The notes under the pieces were generated by a model. The model worked only from the letters and a program-made list of their open reading frames with translations. It did no database searches and was not told the origin of the DNA. Source: Saccharospirillum alexandrii (GTDB lineage: Bacteria; Pseudomonadota; Gammaproteobacteria; Pseudomonadales; Natronospirillaceae). From it: a stretch of 64,000 nt of DNA. Of the stretch, positions 8,956 through 18,479 are shown piece by piece. The DNA is taken from NCBI RefSeq assembly GCF_004000275.1, contig NZ_RCIP01000004.1:186001-250000 (forward strand), read 5' to 3'. The translations under genes were made by a program, and so were the position numbers. Each line of letters begins with the position of its first letter. Within the stretch, counting starts at the first letter, position 1.

Positions 8956-9792
8956 TCATTGCTGAGCGCTCTGAGCGCGGAAGGCCCAGCCGGTCATGCG
9001 TTTTTCGATGACCACGAACAGGGCGTACATCAGCACCCCTTCAATGGCCAGTGCCAGCAAGCCGGCGAACACCAGCGGCACTTCGAAGTTGGCCTGAGCC
9101 ATCAGCATCATGTGGCCAAGCCCGGAATTGGCGGCCACGGTTTCAGACACCACCGACCCGACAAAGGCCAGGGTGATGGCAACTTTCAGCGAGCCAAAGA
9201 AATGCGGCATGGCGCCGGGTAAGCCGACTTTCAGCAGACGGTCAAGCTTGCTGGCACCCAGGGCGCGCAATATGTCGTCCATTTCCGGTTCGGTAGTGGC
9301 CAGACCGGTAGCGACGTTGACCACAATCGGGAAAAACGAAATGAGAAAGGCGGTGATGATCGCCGGTACCGAGCCGATGCCAAACCAGAGCACCAGAATC
9401 GGCACCAGGGCAACTTTGGGAATCGAGTTAAAGCCGACCATCAGCGGGTACAATCCGCGATAAAGTCGGCGCGAACCGCCGACCGCGACGCCCAGTATTA
9501 ATCCGAACACCACGGCGAAGCCAAACCCGGCCATGGTGGTCCACAGGGTTTGAATGGAATTAATCATCAGGGCGCGCTGAAATTCGACCGCTGCCTGGGC
9601 AATTGCCGAGGGCGGTGGCAGAAAATACACGGGCAGGGAAAAGAGGTGGCAGACTGCTTCCCAGACCACGAAAAAGCCGATGATGATCCAGAACGACATC
9701 GCTTCTTCGCGTCGAAACCAGCCGAGCCAGTGTCGCAATCGTGACGGGCGCGGTGCGGCGGTTGCCGGCGTTGACAGGGTGCTTGTGGTCAT
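8956..9792 (-). CDS. ABC transporter permease, NitT/TauT (SsuC-like) family
   Basis: A 278-residue inner-membrane permease with about six helices. The cytoplasmic coupling loop is ALGASKLDRLLKVGLPGAMP (about residues 185-204), the EAA-type motif seen in SsuC, TauC and ThiX. It overlaps the ATPase gene by four bases (ATGA at 9789-9792), showing translational coupling. With the ATPase and the periplasmic protein it forms a complete importer. Confidence 0.9.
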   Translation of the reverse strand: MTTSTLSTPATAAPRPSRLRHWLGWFRREEAMSFWIIIGFFVVWEAVCHLFSLPVYFLPPPSAIAQAAVEFQRALMINSIQTLWTTMAGFGFAVVFGLILGVAVGGSRRLYRGLYPLMVGFNSIPKVALVPILVLWFGIGSVPAIITAFLISFFPIVVNVATGLATTEPEMDDILRALGASKLDRLLKVGLPGAMPHFFGSLKVAITLAFVGSVVSETVAANSGLGHMMLMAQANFEVPLVFAGLLALAIEGVLMYALFVVIEKRMTGWAFRAQSAQQ

Positions 9793-10607
9793 GATGTGGC
9801 TCCCAGCACGGGTTTCGAAGCAGCCTGGGCCCGGGTGCCGCGAATGTGTTCCCGCAGGTCGTGCACATGGCTGACAAAACCGGGTTCAAAGCGAATGTCG
9901 AGGTCGCGCGGCTGGTCAAAGGTGATGTTCTGGCGCACCAGCATGCGTCCCGGCCGGGCACTCATCACATAGACGGTGTCGGAGAGGTACACCGCTTCGG
10001 TCAGATCGTGGGTGACCATCAATACCGTAAACGTTCGATGCTGGCGCAGTGTCTGCAGCACCAGCCAGAGTTCTTCCTTGGTAAAGGCATCGAGTGCGCC
10101 GAAAGGTTCATCGAGCAGCAACAAAGGCGGTTCGTGAATCATGGCACGGCACAACGAAGCCCGCTGGCGCATACCGCCAGACAACTCCCAGGGGTACTTG
10201 CTGCCCATCCCCTCAAGGCCAACAGCGGTCAGCAGGTCTTCAGCCTGGCGCCGGTACTGGGCCTTGCGGTGGCGAAAATCCGACTTGGTGGCGGGGGCGA
10301 CTTCCAGCGGCAGCAGGATATTATCGAGCGTGGTGCGCCAGGGCAGCATGATGGCATTCTGAAACGCCATGCCGACCTGGCTGCGCGGCCCGGTGACCGG
10401 TTCGTTGTCGATCAGAATCTGGCCTTCCTGGGGCGTTAGCAAGCCGGAAAGCAACTTCATGAAGGTCGACTTGCCACAGCCGCTTGGGCCGACAATGGCG
10501 GCGAATTCGCCACTGTCGATGTGCAGGTCGATGCCATCCAGCACCAGCTGTTCCGGGGCCATGCCACCGTAGCCGAGGCGTAAGCCTTCTATATCAATCA
10601 CACTCAT
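9789..10607 (-). CDS. ABC transporter ATP-binding protein, NitT/TauT family
   Basis: A 272-residue ATPase with Walker A GPSGCGKST (about 40-48), the Q-loop MAFQNAIMLPWRT, signature LSGGMRQRASLCRA, Walker B LLLLDEP and the switch His in VTHDLTEAV. It matches the SsuB/TauB/nitrate group in length and motif order. It energises the importer formed with the overlapping permease gene and the upstream binding protein. Confidence 0.92.
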   Translation of the reverse strand: MSVIDIEGLRLGYGGMAPEQLVLDGIDLHIDSGEFAAIVGPSGCGKSTFMKLLSGLLTPQEGQILIDNEPVTGPRSQVGMAFQNAIMLPWRTTLDNILLPLEVAPATKSDFRHRKAQYRRQAEDLLTAVGLEGMGSKYPWELSGGMRQRASLCRAMIHEPPLLLLDEPFGALDAFTKEELWLVLQTLRQHRTFTVLMVTHDLTEAVYLSDTVYVMSARPGRMLVRQNITFDQPRDLDIRFEPGFVSHVHDLREHIRGTRAQAASKPVLGATS

Positions 10608-10670
10608 ACTGCGGGCCTGTCTTGAATGGAATCAGGGCGCTGACGCGCCCGTTTGAAAGGGGATGAAAGA

Positions 10671-11675
10671 TTACTGCAGCATCCGCTCTTCAGCGCTGGG
10701 CAAATAGGCATCGGTGAAAATGTCGTCGACTTCGGGTTTGTTGTTGAAACTGTAGGCGATGCCGATCTGGTCGATGGCTTCGCGCATCCGCTCGGGGTCA
10801 ATGTCGCCCATGCCATTGGCAATAACGGCATCGGTGAGGATGTTGTCGTCGATCGACATGATCAGCCGTTCCAGTTCAACCTCTTTGCGGGCAATGCTGT
10901 TGTGGGCCATTACGTATTCAACGGCCGCTTCCGGGTCGGCGATGGTGTCGCGCCAGCCGCGAATGGTGGCGCGCAGGAAGGCGGTGACCGCTTCCGGGTT
11001 TTCTTCAGCAAAGGTCGGGTTAACGATGATGGCGTTGCCGTAGAGTTTCAGGCCGTAATCGCTCATCAGCATGACGCTGATGTCATCGGCGTCGACGCCC
11101 TTGGATTTGAGGTTAATGTAAGAGGAAAACGAGAAGCCGGTAATGGCGTCAACATCGCCCTGGGCCAGCATGGGTTCACGCACCGGGAAGCCGACGTTTT
11201 CGATGGTGACCTGGCTGGCATCGAGGTTGTTGGCTTCAACAAAGGCAGGCCACTGGGCGAAGGCGCCGTCGGTGGCCGGTGCGCCCAGGGTTTTGCCTTC
11301 AAGGTCGGCCGGTTCCATCACGCCCAGGCTCTTGCGCCCGACAATGGCAAACGGCGGGGCATCGTACACCATCATGATCGCCTGAACCGGTACGTCAGAG
11401 TCCTGATCGCGGAACTTAATCAGCGAATTGATGTCGGCAAAACCCAATTGGTAGGTGCCCGACCCAACCCGGGGGATGGCTTCCAGCGAGCCGCTACCGG
11501 TATCAATACTGACGTTCAGACCTTCTTCCTCATAGTAGCCACGGTCCATGGCCATCAGGTAGGGCGCTGCAGGGCCTTCGAATTTCCAGTCCAGTGCAAA
11601 CTTGATATCGGTCGCAGAAGCGGCCGTGGCGCTAAGCAGTGCAACGACGCTGGCAACCAGAGATGCTTTGTTCAT
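10671..11675 (-). CDS. ABC transporter substrate-binding protein, NMT1/THI5-like
   Basis: A 334-residue periplasmic binding protein. Residues 1-21 are a signal peptide ending in ATAASA. The mature start DIKFALDWKFEGPAAPYLMA and the motif YYEEEGLNVSIDTGSGS are typical of the NMT1/SsuA-like superfamily, which binds pyrimidine precursors, sulfonates, nitrate and similar small molecules. The ligand cannot be told from sequence. It is first in a five-gene minus-strand cluster (binding protein, ATPase, permease, GGT-like, amidase), so the ligand is probably a gamma-glutamyl or amide compound used as a nitrogen source. This is inference. Confidence 0.88.
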   Translation of the reverse strand: MNKASLVASVVALLSATAASATDIKFALDWKFEGPAAPYLMAMDRGYYEEEGLNVSIDTGSGSLEAIPRVGSGTYQLGFADINSLIKFRDQDSDVPVQAIMMVYDAPPFAIVGRKSLGVMEPADLEGKTLGAPATDGAFAQWPAFVEANNLDASQVTIENVGFPVREPMLAQGDVDAITGFSFSSYINLKSKGVDADDISVMLMSDYGLKLYGNAIIVNPTFAEENPEAVTAFLRATIRGWRDTIADPEAAVEYVMAHNSIARKEVELERLIMSIDDNILTDAVIANGMGDIDPERMREAIDQIGIAYSFNNKPEVDDIFTDAYLPSAEERMLQ

Positions 11676-12036
11676 GGTGTTCCCCTGTGTGTGGCTTTAG
11701 GATTGGCCGGAGCCGGTACAGGGATATTGCAAAGGGCAGGCCAGTTGGCCGAACAATCATTCAAATCGGCGTAAGGCTGAAACAATCGTTTCAAAAGCCG
11801 GGTATCATGGGGCTTTACCGGCGTGGCCTTGTCACAGTTACCTTCACTGCGCACCAAGTCGATCACCCTGCACCAGAGCGTGCACCGTTTTGGCGCGGTG
11901 CCTGCTGTTCTGTTGCATTAACAAAGGTTCTCCGGGAATAACCACCCGGTGCACCCACGAACCAGGCATTTCAGGCTAGACTGTTTCAGTAAGGCTCAAT
12001 CAGCCCGTTTCTTTCACATGATTTCTGTTGGGTGGT
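11676..12036. other. Divergent intergenic region
   Basis: A 361-bp region between two divergent genes, so it must hold promoters for both the ABC/GGT operon and the GGDEF-EAL gene. The only clear structure is an inverted repeat GCACCG-N8-CGGTGC at 11882-11901. I see no ORF and no confident -35/-10 pair. Confidence 0.5.
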
Positions 12037-13926
12037 ATGGCATCAGAACATAATTCAGATCAGGCAGGTCGGTCGCCACTGGTCAGACAGCTTCATCATG
12101 AACGTCTCAACCAGATGTTCTGGGCCTTGCAGATATTCCTGCTGGTTGCGACCGTACAGAGTATGGCACTCGGCCGTGTTTCCTCTGCACTGGCCATGGC
12201 GGTCGCAGCGGGACTCTTGTTCCTTAGCCTTTGGCTGGTACGCCAGCAACATTATCAATTGGCCGCCACCTGGATGCTCGGGCTGATGACCGGCCTGTGT
12301 TACTACTTTCTATGGAGCAGCGACGGCCTGCGCGATGAAGCCGTGCTGGGTTACCCCGGCATTCTGGTCGTTGCGAGCATCATTGGTAACCGGCGTATTT
12401 TTATTGGTTTGCTGGCGGTTATGATTGGTAGTTTGCTGGTACTTGGTGGCGTCAATTCGATGGGGCTGCATCAGACCCGACCGGTCGAGAACAACATCAA
12501 CGTGGCTATTTTGCTGGTGTTGATCCTGTTGACGACAGCCTACTGTATTCGCCTGCTGGTCAACGACATTCGCCATCTGGTGACAGAGCTGAACGAAGAA
12601 AACCAGCGACGCCGTGAATCCCAGGCCCAGGTCGAGGCGCTTGTGAATCACGACAGTCTGACCGGTTTGCCCAATCGTATGCTCGCCGCCGAGCAGTTTG
12701 AACTGATGTTGCGTCACAGTGAGCGTGAAGGTCAGTCGGTGGCGCTGTTATTTATCGATCTGGATAACTTTAAACCCATCAATGATTCACTCGGCCACGG
12801 CGCCGGCGATGAATACCTGATTCAGATTGCCCAGCGCCTGGTGGATGAAGTGCGTACATCGGATGCGGTCTCACGCTTTGGTGGCGACGAGTTCGTGGTG
12901 CTGATGCCCGACCTGCCACCGGGAGAGTCCATCATCTCCCGGGCGGATGAACTGCTGCAAACACTGCGCGAACCCATGATGCTGCAAGGTCACGAGCTGA
13001 CCACCACGGCCTCGATTGGCATTGCCATCGCGCCGGCCGATGGCACCGACTTCGCCACCCTGCTGAGCAAGGCCGACATGGCCATGTATGAATCCAAGCG
13101 TGCCGGTCGCGATGGCATTCGCTATTACAACACCAGCATGAACAACGACGCCCAGGCTCAGGTCAAGCTCATTTCCGATCTTCGCAAGGCATTGCAAAGC
13201 AACGAGCTTTCGCTGCACTATCAACCCAAAGTTGATCTGAAAACGGGCAAGCTGTGCGGTTGTGAGGCCCTGTTGCGCTGGCAACACCCGACGCGCGGAA
13301 ACATCCCCCCCATTGAGTTTATCAGCCTGGCTGAACGGTCGGGTCTGATCATTGAGATCGGCATGTGGGTGATGCAACAGGCCACCGGGGCGCTGAGCCG
13401 GTTTGATGCGGTAGGGCTGCCGGGGCTGACCATGGCGGTTAATGTATCGTCGCTGCAATTCAAGCGCGGCAACCTTGATCGGGTGGTTGAACAGGCCTTA
13501 ACGGAATCCGGCATCGAGCCTCACCGGCTTGAAATTGAAATCACCGAATCGATGCTGATGGAACCCGGGGAAGACATTGACCATACCTTTCACCGGTTGC
13601 AGGCGCTCGGTGTAACTTTCTCGATCGACGATTTCGGGACCGGTTATTCCAACCTGGGTTATCTGAACAAAATGAAGATCGGCACACTGAAAATCGACCG
13701 GTCCTTTGTGTCGCAGTTGCAGCTGAGCCCGCAAGACACCGCCATCGTCACCGCCATTATTCAAATGGCCAACAGCCTCAATCTGACCACCGTAGCCGAA
13801 GGCGCTGAAACCCAGGCCGAGGCCGATTTACTGGCGAGGCTAGGTTGCACTCAGGGGCAGGGGTATTTCTGGGCCCGGCCAATGCCGGAAGCCGATTTTA
13901 TTAAGTTTGCGCTGTCGCGCGGGTAA
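12037..13926 (+). CDS. GGDEF-EAL bifunctional c-di-GMP protein with membrane sensor domain
   Basis: A 629-residue protein. The first 180 residues form about six membrane helices (a MASE-like sensor), followed by a short coiled linker. The GGDEF domain begins at NHDSLTGLPNR and has an intact active site RFGGDEF. The EAL domain has CEALLRWQHP, the metal-binding ETE-type segment EIEITESMLM and DDFGTGYSNLGYL. Both halves keep catalytic residues, so it could make and break cyclic di-GMP. I prefer ATG 12037; a TTG at 12028 in the same frame is possible. It stands alone in its transcription unit. Confidence 0.92.
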   Translation: MASEHNSDQAGRSPLVRQLHHERLNQMFWALQIFLLVATVQSMALGRVSSALAMAVAAGLLFLSLWLVRQQHYQLAATWMLGLMTGLCYYFLWSSDGLRDEAVLGYPGILVVASIIGNRRIFIGLLAVMIGSLLVLGGVNSMGLHQTRPVENNINVAILLVLILLTTAYCIRLLVNDIRHLVTELNEENQRRRESQAQVEALVNHDSLTGLPNRMLAAEQFELMLRHSEREGQSVALLFIDLDNFKPINDSLGHGAGDEYLIQIAQRLVDEVRTSDAVSRFGGDEFVVLMPDLPPGESIISRADELLQTLREPMMLQGHELTTTASIGIAIAPADGTDFATLLSKADMAMYESKRAGRDGIRYYNTSMNNDAQAQVKLISDLRKALQSNELSLHYQPKVDLKTGKLCGCEALLRWQHPTRGNIPPIEFISLAERSGLIIEIGMWVMQQATGALSRFDAVGLPGLTMAVNVSSLQFKRGNLDRVVEQALTESGIEPHRLEIEITESMLMEPGEDIDHTFHRLQALGVTFSIDDFGTGYSNLGYLNKMKIGTLKIDRSFVSQLQLSPQDTAIVTAIIQMANSLNLTTVAEGAETQAEADLLARLGCTQGQGYFWARPMPEADFIKFALSRG

Positions 13927-13978
13927 GGCACACGAGCCATTGCCGTTATTTGGATCCGAGTGTCGTGGCTTCAAGCCT

Positions 13979-14142
13979 CGGAGTTCAGGTTGCTTCAGTG
14001 GCTATCGTTCGCAGCGGCCACCGGTTATGCCTCTGCAGGGTCGGCGTAAATCCGTCCATGGAGCCTAGACCGCAGCATCCATGCTGCGGACTCCCCTGCA
14101 GAGGCATAACCGGCACCCACCGCTCGTATTGTGCGAACTCCG
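13979..14142. repeat. Intergenic palindromic repeat, copy C (short form)
   Basis: The cleanest copy. Arms of 20 bp at 14021-14040 and 14094-14113 are exact inverted copies (CCGGTTATGCCTCTGCAGGG). An outer exact pair CGGAGTTC (13979-13986) and GAACTCCG (14135-14142) frames it. The loop holds TCGGCGTAAATCCGTCC, GCCTAGACCGCAG and a small inner hairpin CCGCAGCATCCATGCTGCGG. The loop lacks the 77-bp module of copy A. Confidence 0.85.
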
Positions 14143-14166
14143 AAACTTGAGATTTGAACTAGGTGG

Positions 14167-14928
14167 CTACGAACACTGGAAACTGTTGAGTGTTCGCCAC
14201 ACTGATTCAGCTATTGCTCTGTATTCAGTAGAGTAAGGTTGAAAGATCTGTCTTCGTCTGTGTTGCTCCATACTGGTCTGGAGGGAGGGCGCCTGATACA
14301 AGTCTTCCCTTCTATTTAATATAGTGGTTTCAAAAGTAGCCCATGGGTCATCTGACCAAAATACTGAAGATCCGTCACCACCTTCACGGTGACAGCTGCT
14401 ACATGCATCATCTAAAACAGGTTGTACGATCTCGTCATAAAAAGCAGCATTGGCTATGCATTGCCCCAACGTAAGGTCGCGCTCAAAGGTCACGGTTTTC
14501 CACTCGCCGCCCTTTAATGCCGTCAGTTCAAACTTCTGCTCGCCCCCTGTCTCGATCATGACCGGCAGAGACTGGTCGAGGTAGTCTGCACACTGAGTAA
14601 AGGCCGGGAATACAATGCAAGAATCACCGGTATCCCATTCTTCGATCAATTCATCGTTCAACACCAGTTGTACGGTGGCTTCCGTCGGTATGCGTATATC
14701 CAGCACGGCCTGAGTCGGCCCCGGGTTAGCCTGGGTGTAGCTGAGCGATCGCACCGCCAGTGCCAGCTCAACGGTGCCGCTGTCATCAGTATCGACGGGG
14801 TCGAATGTATCGCCGGTGTCGTCGCTGGCGGTCTCCGGCTGGCAACCGGCGACCAGTAAGGCGAGCAACGCAGTGCACGGGGCCAGCCTGAACGGGGCCA
14901 GGCGGGAGCGGTTTACAGGGGTTGTCAT
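14167..14928 (-). CDS. Lipoprotein with a single CxxCH heme-binding-like motif
   Basis: A 253-residue protein with a lipoprotein signal ending LLVAGC, then an Asp/Thr-rich linker of about 25 residues. The middle part is beta-rich. One CxxCH motif (CSSCH, Cys176 to His180) sits in the context DDACSSCHREGGDGSS, resembling cytochrome-c-like segments of planctomycete-type (PSCyt) proteins. No clear distal Met ligand is evident. It may carry one heme c, or the motif may serve another purpose. No cytochrome or oxidase genes are adjacent. Confidence 0.65.
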   Translation of the reverse strand: MTTPVNRSRLAPFRLAPCTALLALLVAGCQPETASDDTGDTFDPVDTDDSGTVELALAVRSLSYTQANPGPTQAVLDIRIPTEATVQLVLNDELIEEWDTGDSCIVFPAFTQCADYLDQSLPVMIETGGEQKFELTALKGGEWKTVTFERDLTLGQCIANAAFYDEIVQPVLDDACSSCHREGGDGSSVFWSDDPWATFETTILNRREDLYQAPSLQTSMEQHRRRQIFQPYSTEYRAIAESVWRTLNSFQCS

Positions 14929-15135
14929 GACATCATTCGGCTTGGGAGGAATAGCTTAGAATGGCATGGTGCCGGCTTTACATCTGCGACCGGCTCCACA
15001 CTTCGCGGTTTTCCCCCACGGGTTTGGGGCCGTGTTTGAAATACTCTGTTAACATTTCAGTGCGTCACTGAGTAGCGCGAACGCGCGTACACAGACTCAC
15101 CTGGCACCATAATGATAAAAAGCCCGGAGAAACCG

Positions 15136-15873
15136 ATGGCCGCAACCCCCCAGGCGCATCACATTGCCATCGTCGATGACGACCCGGACATTCTGCAGGT
15201 ACTGACCGACACCCTGACGCTGGAGGGCTACCGGGTTTCGCCCGTCCAAACCGGCCAGGCGTTGCTGGGCCTGCAAGTGCAGGACCCGGCTGATCTGATA
15301 TTGCTCGACTTGAAGCTGGAACACGAAAGCGGCTTGCGCGTGGCGCAGGATATCCGCCGCGATTCGGCCGTACCCATCATGATGCTTACCGGCAAGGGCG
15401 ATGAGACCGATCGCATTCTCGGCCTCGAAGTCGCCGCCGACGACTTTATGATGAAGCCGTTCAATCTGCGCGAAATTGTCGCCCGGGTGCGGGCCCTGTT
15501 GCGGCGCAGTACCCAACTGAGCCAGACCCCCAAATCGCTGGCGCAACGGGTATCCGACGGCCTGGTGTTCGATGGCTGGTGCCTCGACCTGACGCGGCGG
15601 ACGCTGCTGAACCCGGCGGGTGAGATGGTCGACCTGACCTACGGCGAGTTCAATTTATTGAATGTGCTGCTATCGTCGGCAAACCGCGTGCTCAGTCGTG
15701 ATTATTTGCTGGAAAAAACCCACGGCACTCAAACCGAATCCTTCGATCGCACCATTGATGTTCTGATACTGCGCCTGCGCCGCAAGCTGGAACCCAACCC
15801 CAAAGCGCCGCACTACATCAAAACCGAGCGCGGCATCGGCTACCGTTTTGAGGCAACGGTCAAACGGCTATGA
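15136..15873 (+). CDS. OmpR-family response regulator
   Basis: A 245-residue regulator. The receiver domain (about 8-120) has the acidic pair in IVDDDPD, the phospho-Asp in LILLDLKLE, Thr in MLTGKGDETDR and Lys in MMKPFN. The C-terminal winged helix ends with the typical DVLILRLRRKLE...IKTERGIGYRF. I place the start at ATG 15136, which has GGAGA five bases upstream; an in-frame ATG at 15112 adds eight residues. Its stop overlaps the next gene by four bases, so it is the partner of that kinase. Confidence 0.92.
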   Translation: MAATPQAHHIAIVDDDPDILQVLTDTLTLEGYRVSPVQTGQALLGLQVQDPADLILLDLKLEHESGLRVAQDIRRDSAVPIMMLTGKGDETDRILGLEVAADDFMMKPFNLREIVARVRALLRRSTQLSQTPKSLAQRVSDGLVFDGWCLDLTRRTLLNPAGEMVDLTYGEFNLLNVLLSSANRVLSRDYLLEKTHGTQTESFDRTIDVLILRLRRKLEPNPKAPHYIKTERGIGYRFEATVKRL

Positions 15874-18428
15874 ACCCGCTGCGCTGGACGTTACACGCGA
15901 AAGCCCTGGCTGCCTTTGTGGTGGGTCTGGTGCTGCTGCTGACGCTGGTCAGCTTTTCCTGGCGCGGCCTTAGCCAGACCCGGGATGCGGTGAATGAATT
16001 CGAAGGGTTGCTGATTCCGGAAATACGCACTGCTCTGAGCCTGTCCGATGAAGCGGCCCAGATTGTGGCGCTGGCGCCTTACCTGGCATCGGCCGGGCGT
16101 CCGTTTCAACTGCAAGCCGAGCGGCAGCGGCTCGAAAGCCGCTACCAGCGGGTGTTTGCTTTGTCGCAACGGTTGCAAAACCCGGACGTTCGCGCCCGAA
16201 TCCAGGCCATTCTCGCCAACATCAAAGCCGATCTCGACGCGCTGACCGAGCGGGTATACGACGAACTCTTTATTCGCGAAGACGTGCTCTCGGCTCAGTT
16301 CCAGGTGGATCAGCAGGCGCGCGACAGCACTGAGGCCGGTCATGCGGTCACCATAGAACCCTGGCTGCCGTTGCAATTGTTCTACCGGGCGATAACCGAC
16401 CCGGCCGACTATAACCGCCAGACCCGGGAGCGGCTGCGACCCCTGGTGCTGGCCGTGGCCGAGCCCGAGGCCTATCTCGATTGGCTGGAACTGGCCACCG
16501 CTGAATACCAGACGTTGCAGGGCATCCAGCAACACAAAGCATTCTTGCTGGCCCGGCTGCGTGCCCACTCCGAGCGCCTCACTGAGCAGACCAACAACTT
16601 CGCTGCCGACATTCAGCAGGTTGTGGTGCGCCAGCAAACGGCCGTGACCGACCGGGTAAATGCTTCCCGGGTACTCACCCTGGGCTTGTCGCTGGTGGTG
16701 ATGCTGGCGCTGCTGGTGTATTACCTGAACAATCGCCGGCTGATTCGGGACCTGGCCACTGTCACCGACGACATGATGCAATTGTCGCGGCGCGAGGAGT
16801 CGCCGGCGCAAATTCCCATTCATCGGCAGGATGAAATTGGCGACCTGGTGCACGCCTACGATGTGTTCCGTGAGCATGCCCTGCAAGCTGAACGCACCAG
16901 CGCCGAGCTGGACACCCAGAAAACGCTGCTGGAAACCATCCACAACCAGATTCAGGACGGGCTCAGTGTGTTTTCCCGCGATGACCGGCTGGTGATCTGG
17001 AACCGGCGATACCTGGACATTTTCGGTTTTAGCGACGGCGACCTTCAGCCCGGCATGACGCTGGACGAGGTGCAGGCACTGATGGCGCGCAAGGCGCATC
17101 GCAACCTCAGCGTGCAGCAGGAAGCCGTCGACATGCCAACCATGAACGTGCAGCGCCACCAGAGCCAGCAGAACTTTGAACGCCATTACGACGATGGCCA
17201 GATCATCGAGTTTCGCAGCCAGCCCATGCCCAATGGTGGCTTTGTCACCCTGTACCGGGACCTGACCGAGCGGCGCATGGCCGAACAGCAATTGCAGCAG
17301 GCGCAAAAAATGGACGTACTGGGCCACCTGACCGGTGGCGTCGCGCACGATTTCAATAACCTGCTGGCAGCGCTGTCGGGCAATTTGCAGCTGTTGGAGC
17401 AAAGTGGTTCGGTCAGCGATGCAGGCACACCCTATTTGCATCGCGCGCTGGATGTCAGCGAACGCGGTGCCCAGCTGGTGCAGCGTTTACTCGCCTTCAG
17501 CCGCAAGCAACGGCTGACGCCAGAGGTAGTCGAGCCGGACCGGCTGATCGACGGGCTGACAGAACTGCTGGAGTATTCAGTCTCCGGCCCGGTCACGCTC
17601 ACGCTCGACCTGGCTGCCCCGGGCCGGAGCCTGTACATCGACCCATCGCAACTGGAAAACGCCCTGTTGAATCTGGTGTTGAACAGCGTATCGGCCATTC
17701 CCGGCAAGGGCGCTGTTACGGTTCGTACCCGCTACCTTGAACAACAGGATCGGCTGGAGCTGACGGTGACCGATACCGGCCAGGGCATTCCGGTGGCGTT
17801 GCAGAAACGCGTGCTGGAACCCTTCTTCAGCACCAAACCGGTGGGTCAGGGAAGCGGCCTCGGGTTGTCGACTGTGTATGGGTTTGTGCAACAGAGCGGC
17901 GGGCAGTTCACTCTGCAATCCTGGCCGGGGCAAGGCACCACGGTGTGTATGAGCTGGCCGGTGACCACCCAGTTGAACACGCCTGGCGCCAGCGTCGTCG
18001 AACACTCCCTTACCTTCGATGCCAGTCGGACGCTGGTGCTGGTTGAAGACGATGTTGCCGTTCGCCTGGCGCTGGCCGACGTCTTGCGACAGCGCGGTTA
18101 CCCGGTAATGGCGTTTGAGCATGGCGAACAGTTCATCGACTGGGCGCATCACAGCGACGAACCTGCCGGGCTGGTCCTCTCCGATGTGAACCTGGGCGGC
18201 TTGTTGAACGGCCTTGATGTGGTGACCATGGTGCGCAAATACTGGCCCGACGTGCCCTGCCTGCTGATGTCCGGCCTGCCGCGCGAGCGGCTGGAAGACG
18301 ACCTGGGGTTTGCCATCGAGCATCCTTTGTTGCAAAAGCCCCTCTCTCAAAGGCATATTGACGCCTTGTTTCCGCCCTTGTCGGCAACTGGCCAGCGGCC
18401 AGAGCCGATACAGAGCCGGAAGGACTGA
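15870..18428 (+). CDS. Hybrid sensor histidine kinase with C-terminal receiver
   Basis: An 852-residue protein. The order is: TM helix (about 12-32), a long helical periplasmic domain, second TM helix (about 270-287), HAMP-like linker, a PAS domain (about 360-470, beginning QDGLSVFSRDDRLVIWN), HisKA with phospho-His in GGVAHDFNNLLAAL, HATPase with the G boxes DTGQGIP and GQGSGLGLS, and a receiver (LVLVEDDVAV, phospho-Asp in LVLSDVNLG). The periplasmic part resembles TorS-like helical sensors in length, but the signal is unknown. It is translationally coupled to the regulator gene before it. Confidence 0.92.
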   Translation: MNPLRWTLHAKALAAFVVGLVLLLTLVSFSWRGLSQTRDAVNEFEGLLIPEIRTALSLSDEAAQIVALAPYLASAGRPFQLQAERQRLESRYQRVFALSQRLQNPDVRARIQAILANIKADLDALTERVYDELFIREDVLSAQFQVDQQARDSTEAGHAVTIEPWLPLQLFYRAITDPADYNRQTRERLRPLVLAVAEPEAYLDWLELATAEYQTLQGIQQHKAFLLARLRAHSERLTEQTNNFAADIQQVVVRQQTAVTDRVNASRVLTLGLSLVVMLALLVYYLNNRRLIRDLATVTDDMMQLSRREESPAQIPIHRQDEIGDLVHAYDVFREHALQAERTSAELDTQKTLLETIHNQIQDGLSVFSRDDRLVIWNRRYLDIFGFSDGDLQPGMTLDEVQALMARKAHRNLSVQQEAVDMPTMNVQRHQSQQNFERHYDDGQIIEFRSQPMPNGGFVTLYRDLTERRMAEQQLQQAQKMDVLGHLTGGVAHDFNNLLAALSGNLQLLEQSGSVSDAGTPYLHRALDVSERGAQLVQRLLAFSRKQRLTPEVVEPDRLIDGLTELLEYSVSGPVTLTLDLAAPGRSLYIDPSQLENALLNLVLNSVSAIPGKGAVTVRTRYLEQQDRLELTVTDTGQGIPVALQKRVLEPFFSTKPVGQGSGLGLSTVYGFVQQSGGQFTLQSWPGQGTTVCMSWPVTTQLNTPGASVVEHSLTFDASRTLVLVEDDVAVRLALADVLRQRGYPVMAFEHGEQFIDWAHHSDEPAGLVLSDVNLGGLLNGLDVVTMVRKYWPDVPCLLMSGLPRERLEDDLGFAIEHPLLQKPLSQRHIDALFPPLSATGQRPEPIQSRKD

Positions 18429-18479
18429 CACCCGGGAAACGCATGGATGATGCACGCCCGGATCTGAAGGAGTAGCACC

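Noticed and set aside
11876-11911. Possible NtrC site or sigma-54 promoter (GCACCG-N8-CGGTGC, TTGGCGCG-N4-CTGC)
   Set aside because: Spacing does not fit the NtrC consensus and the -12 element lacks TTGC.
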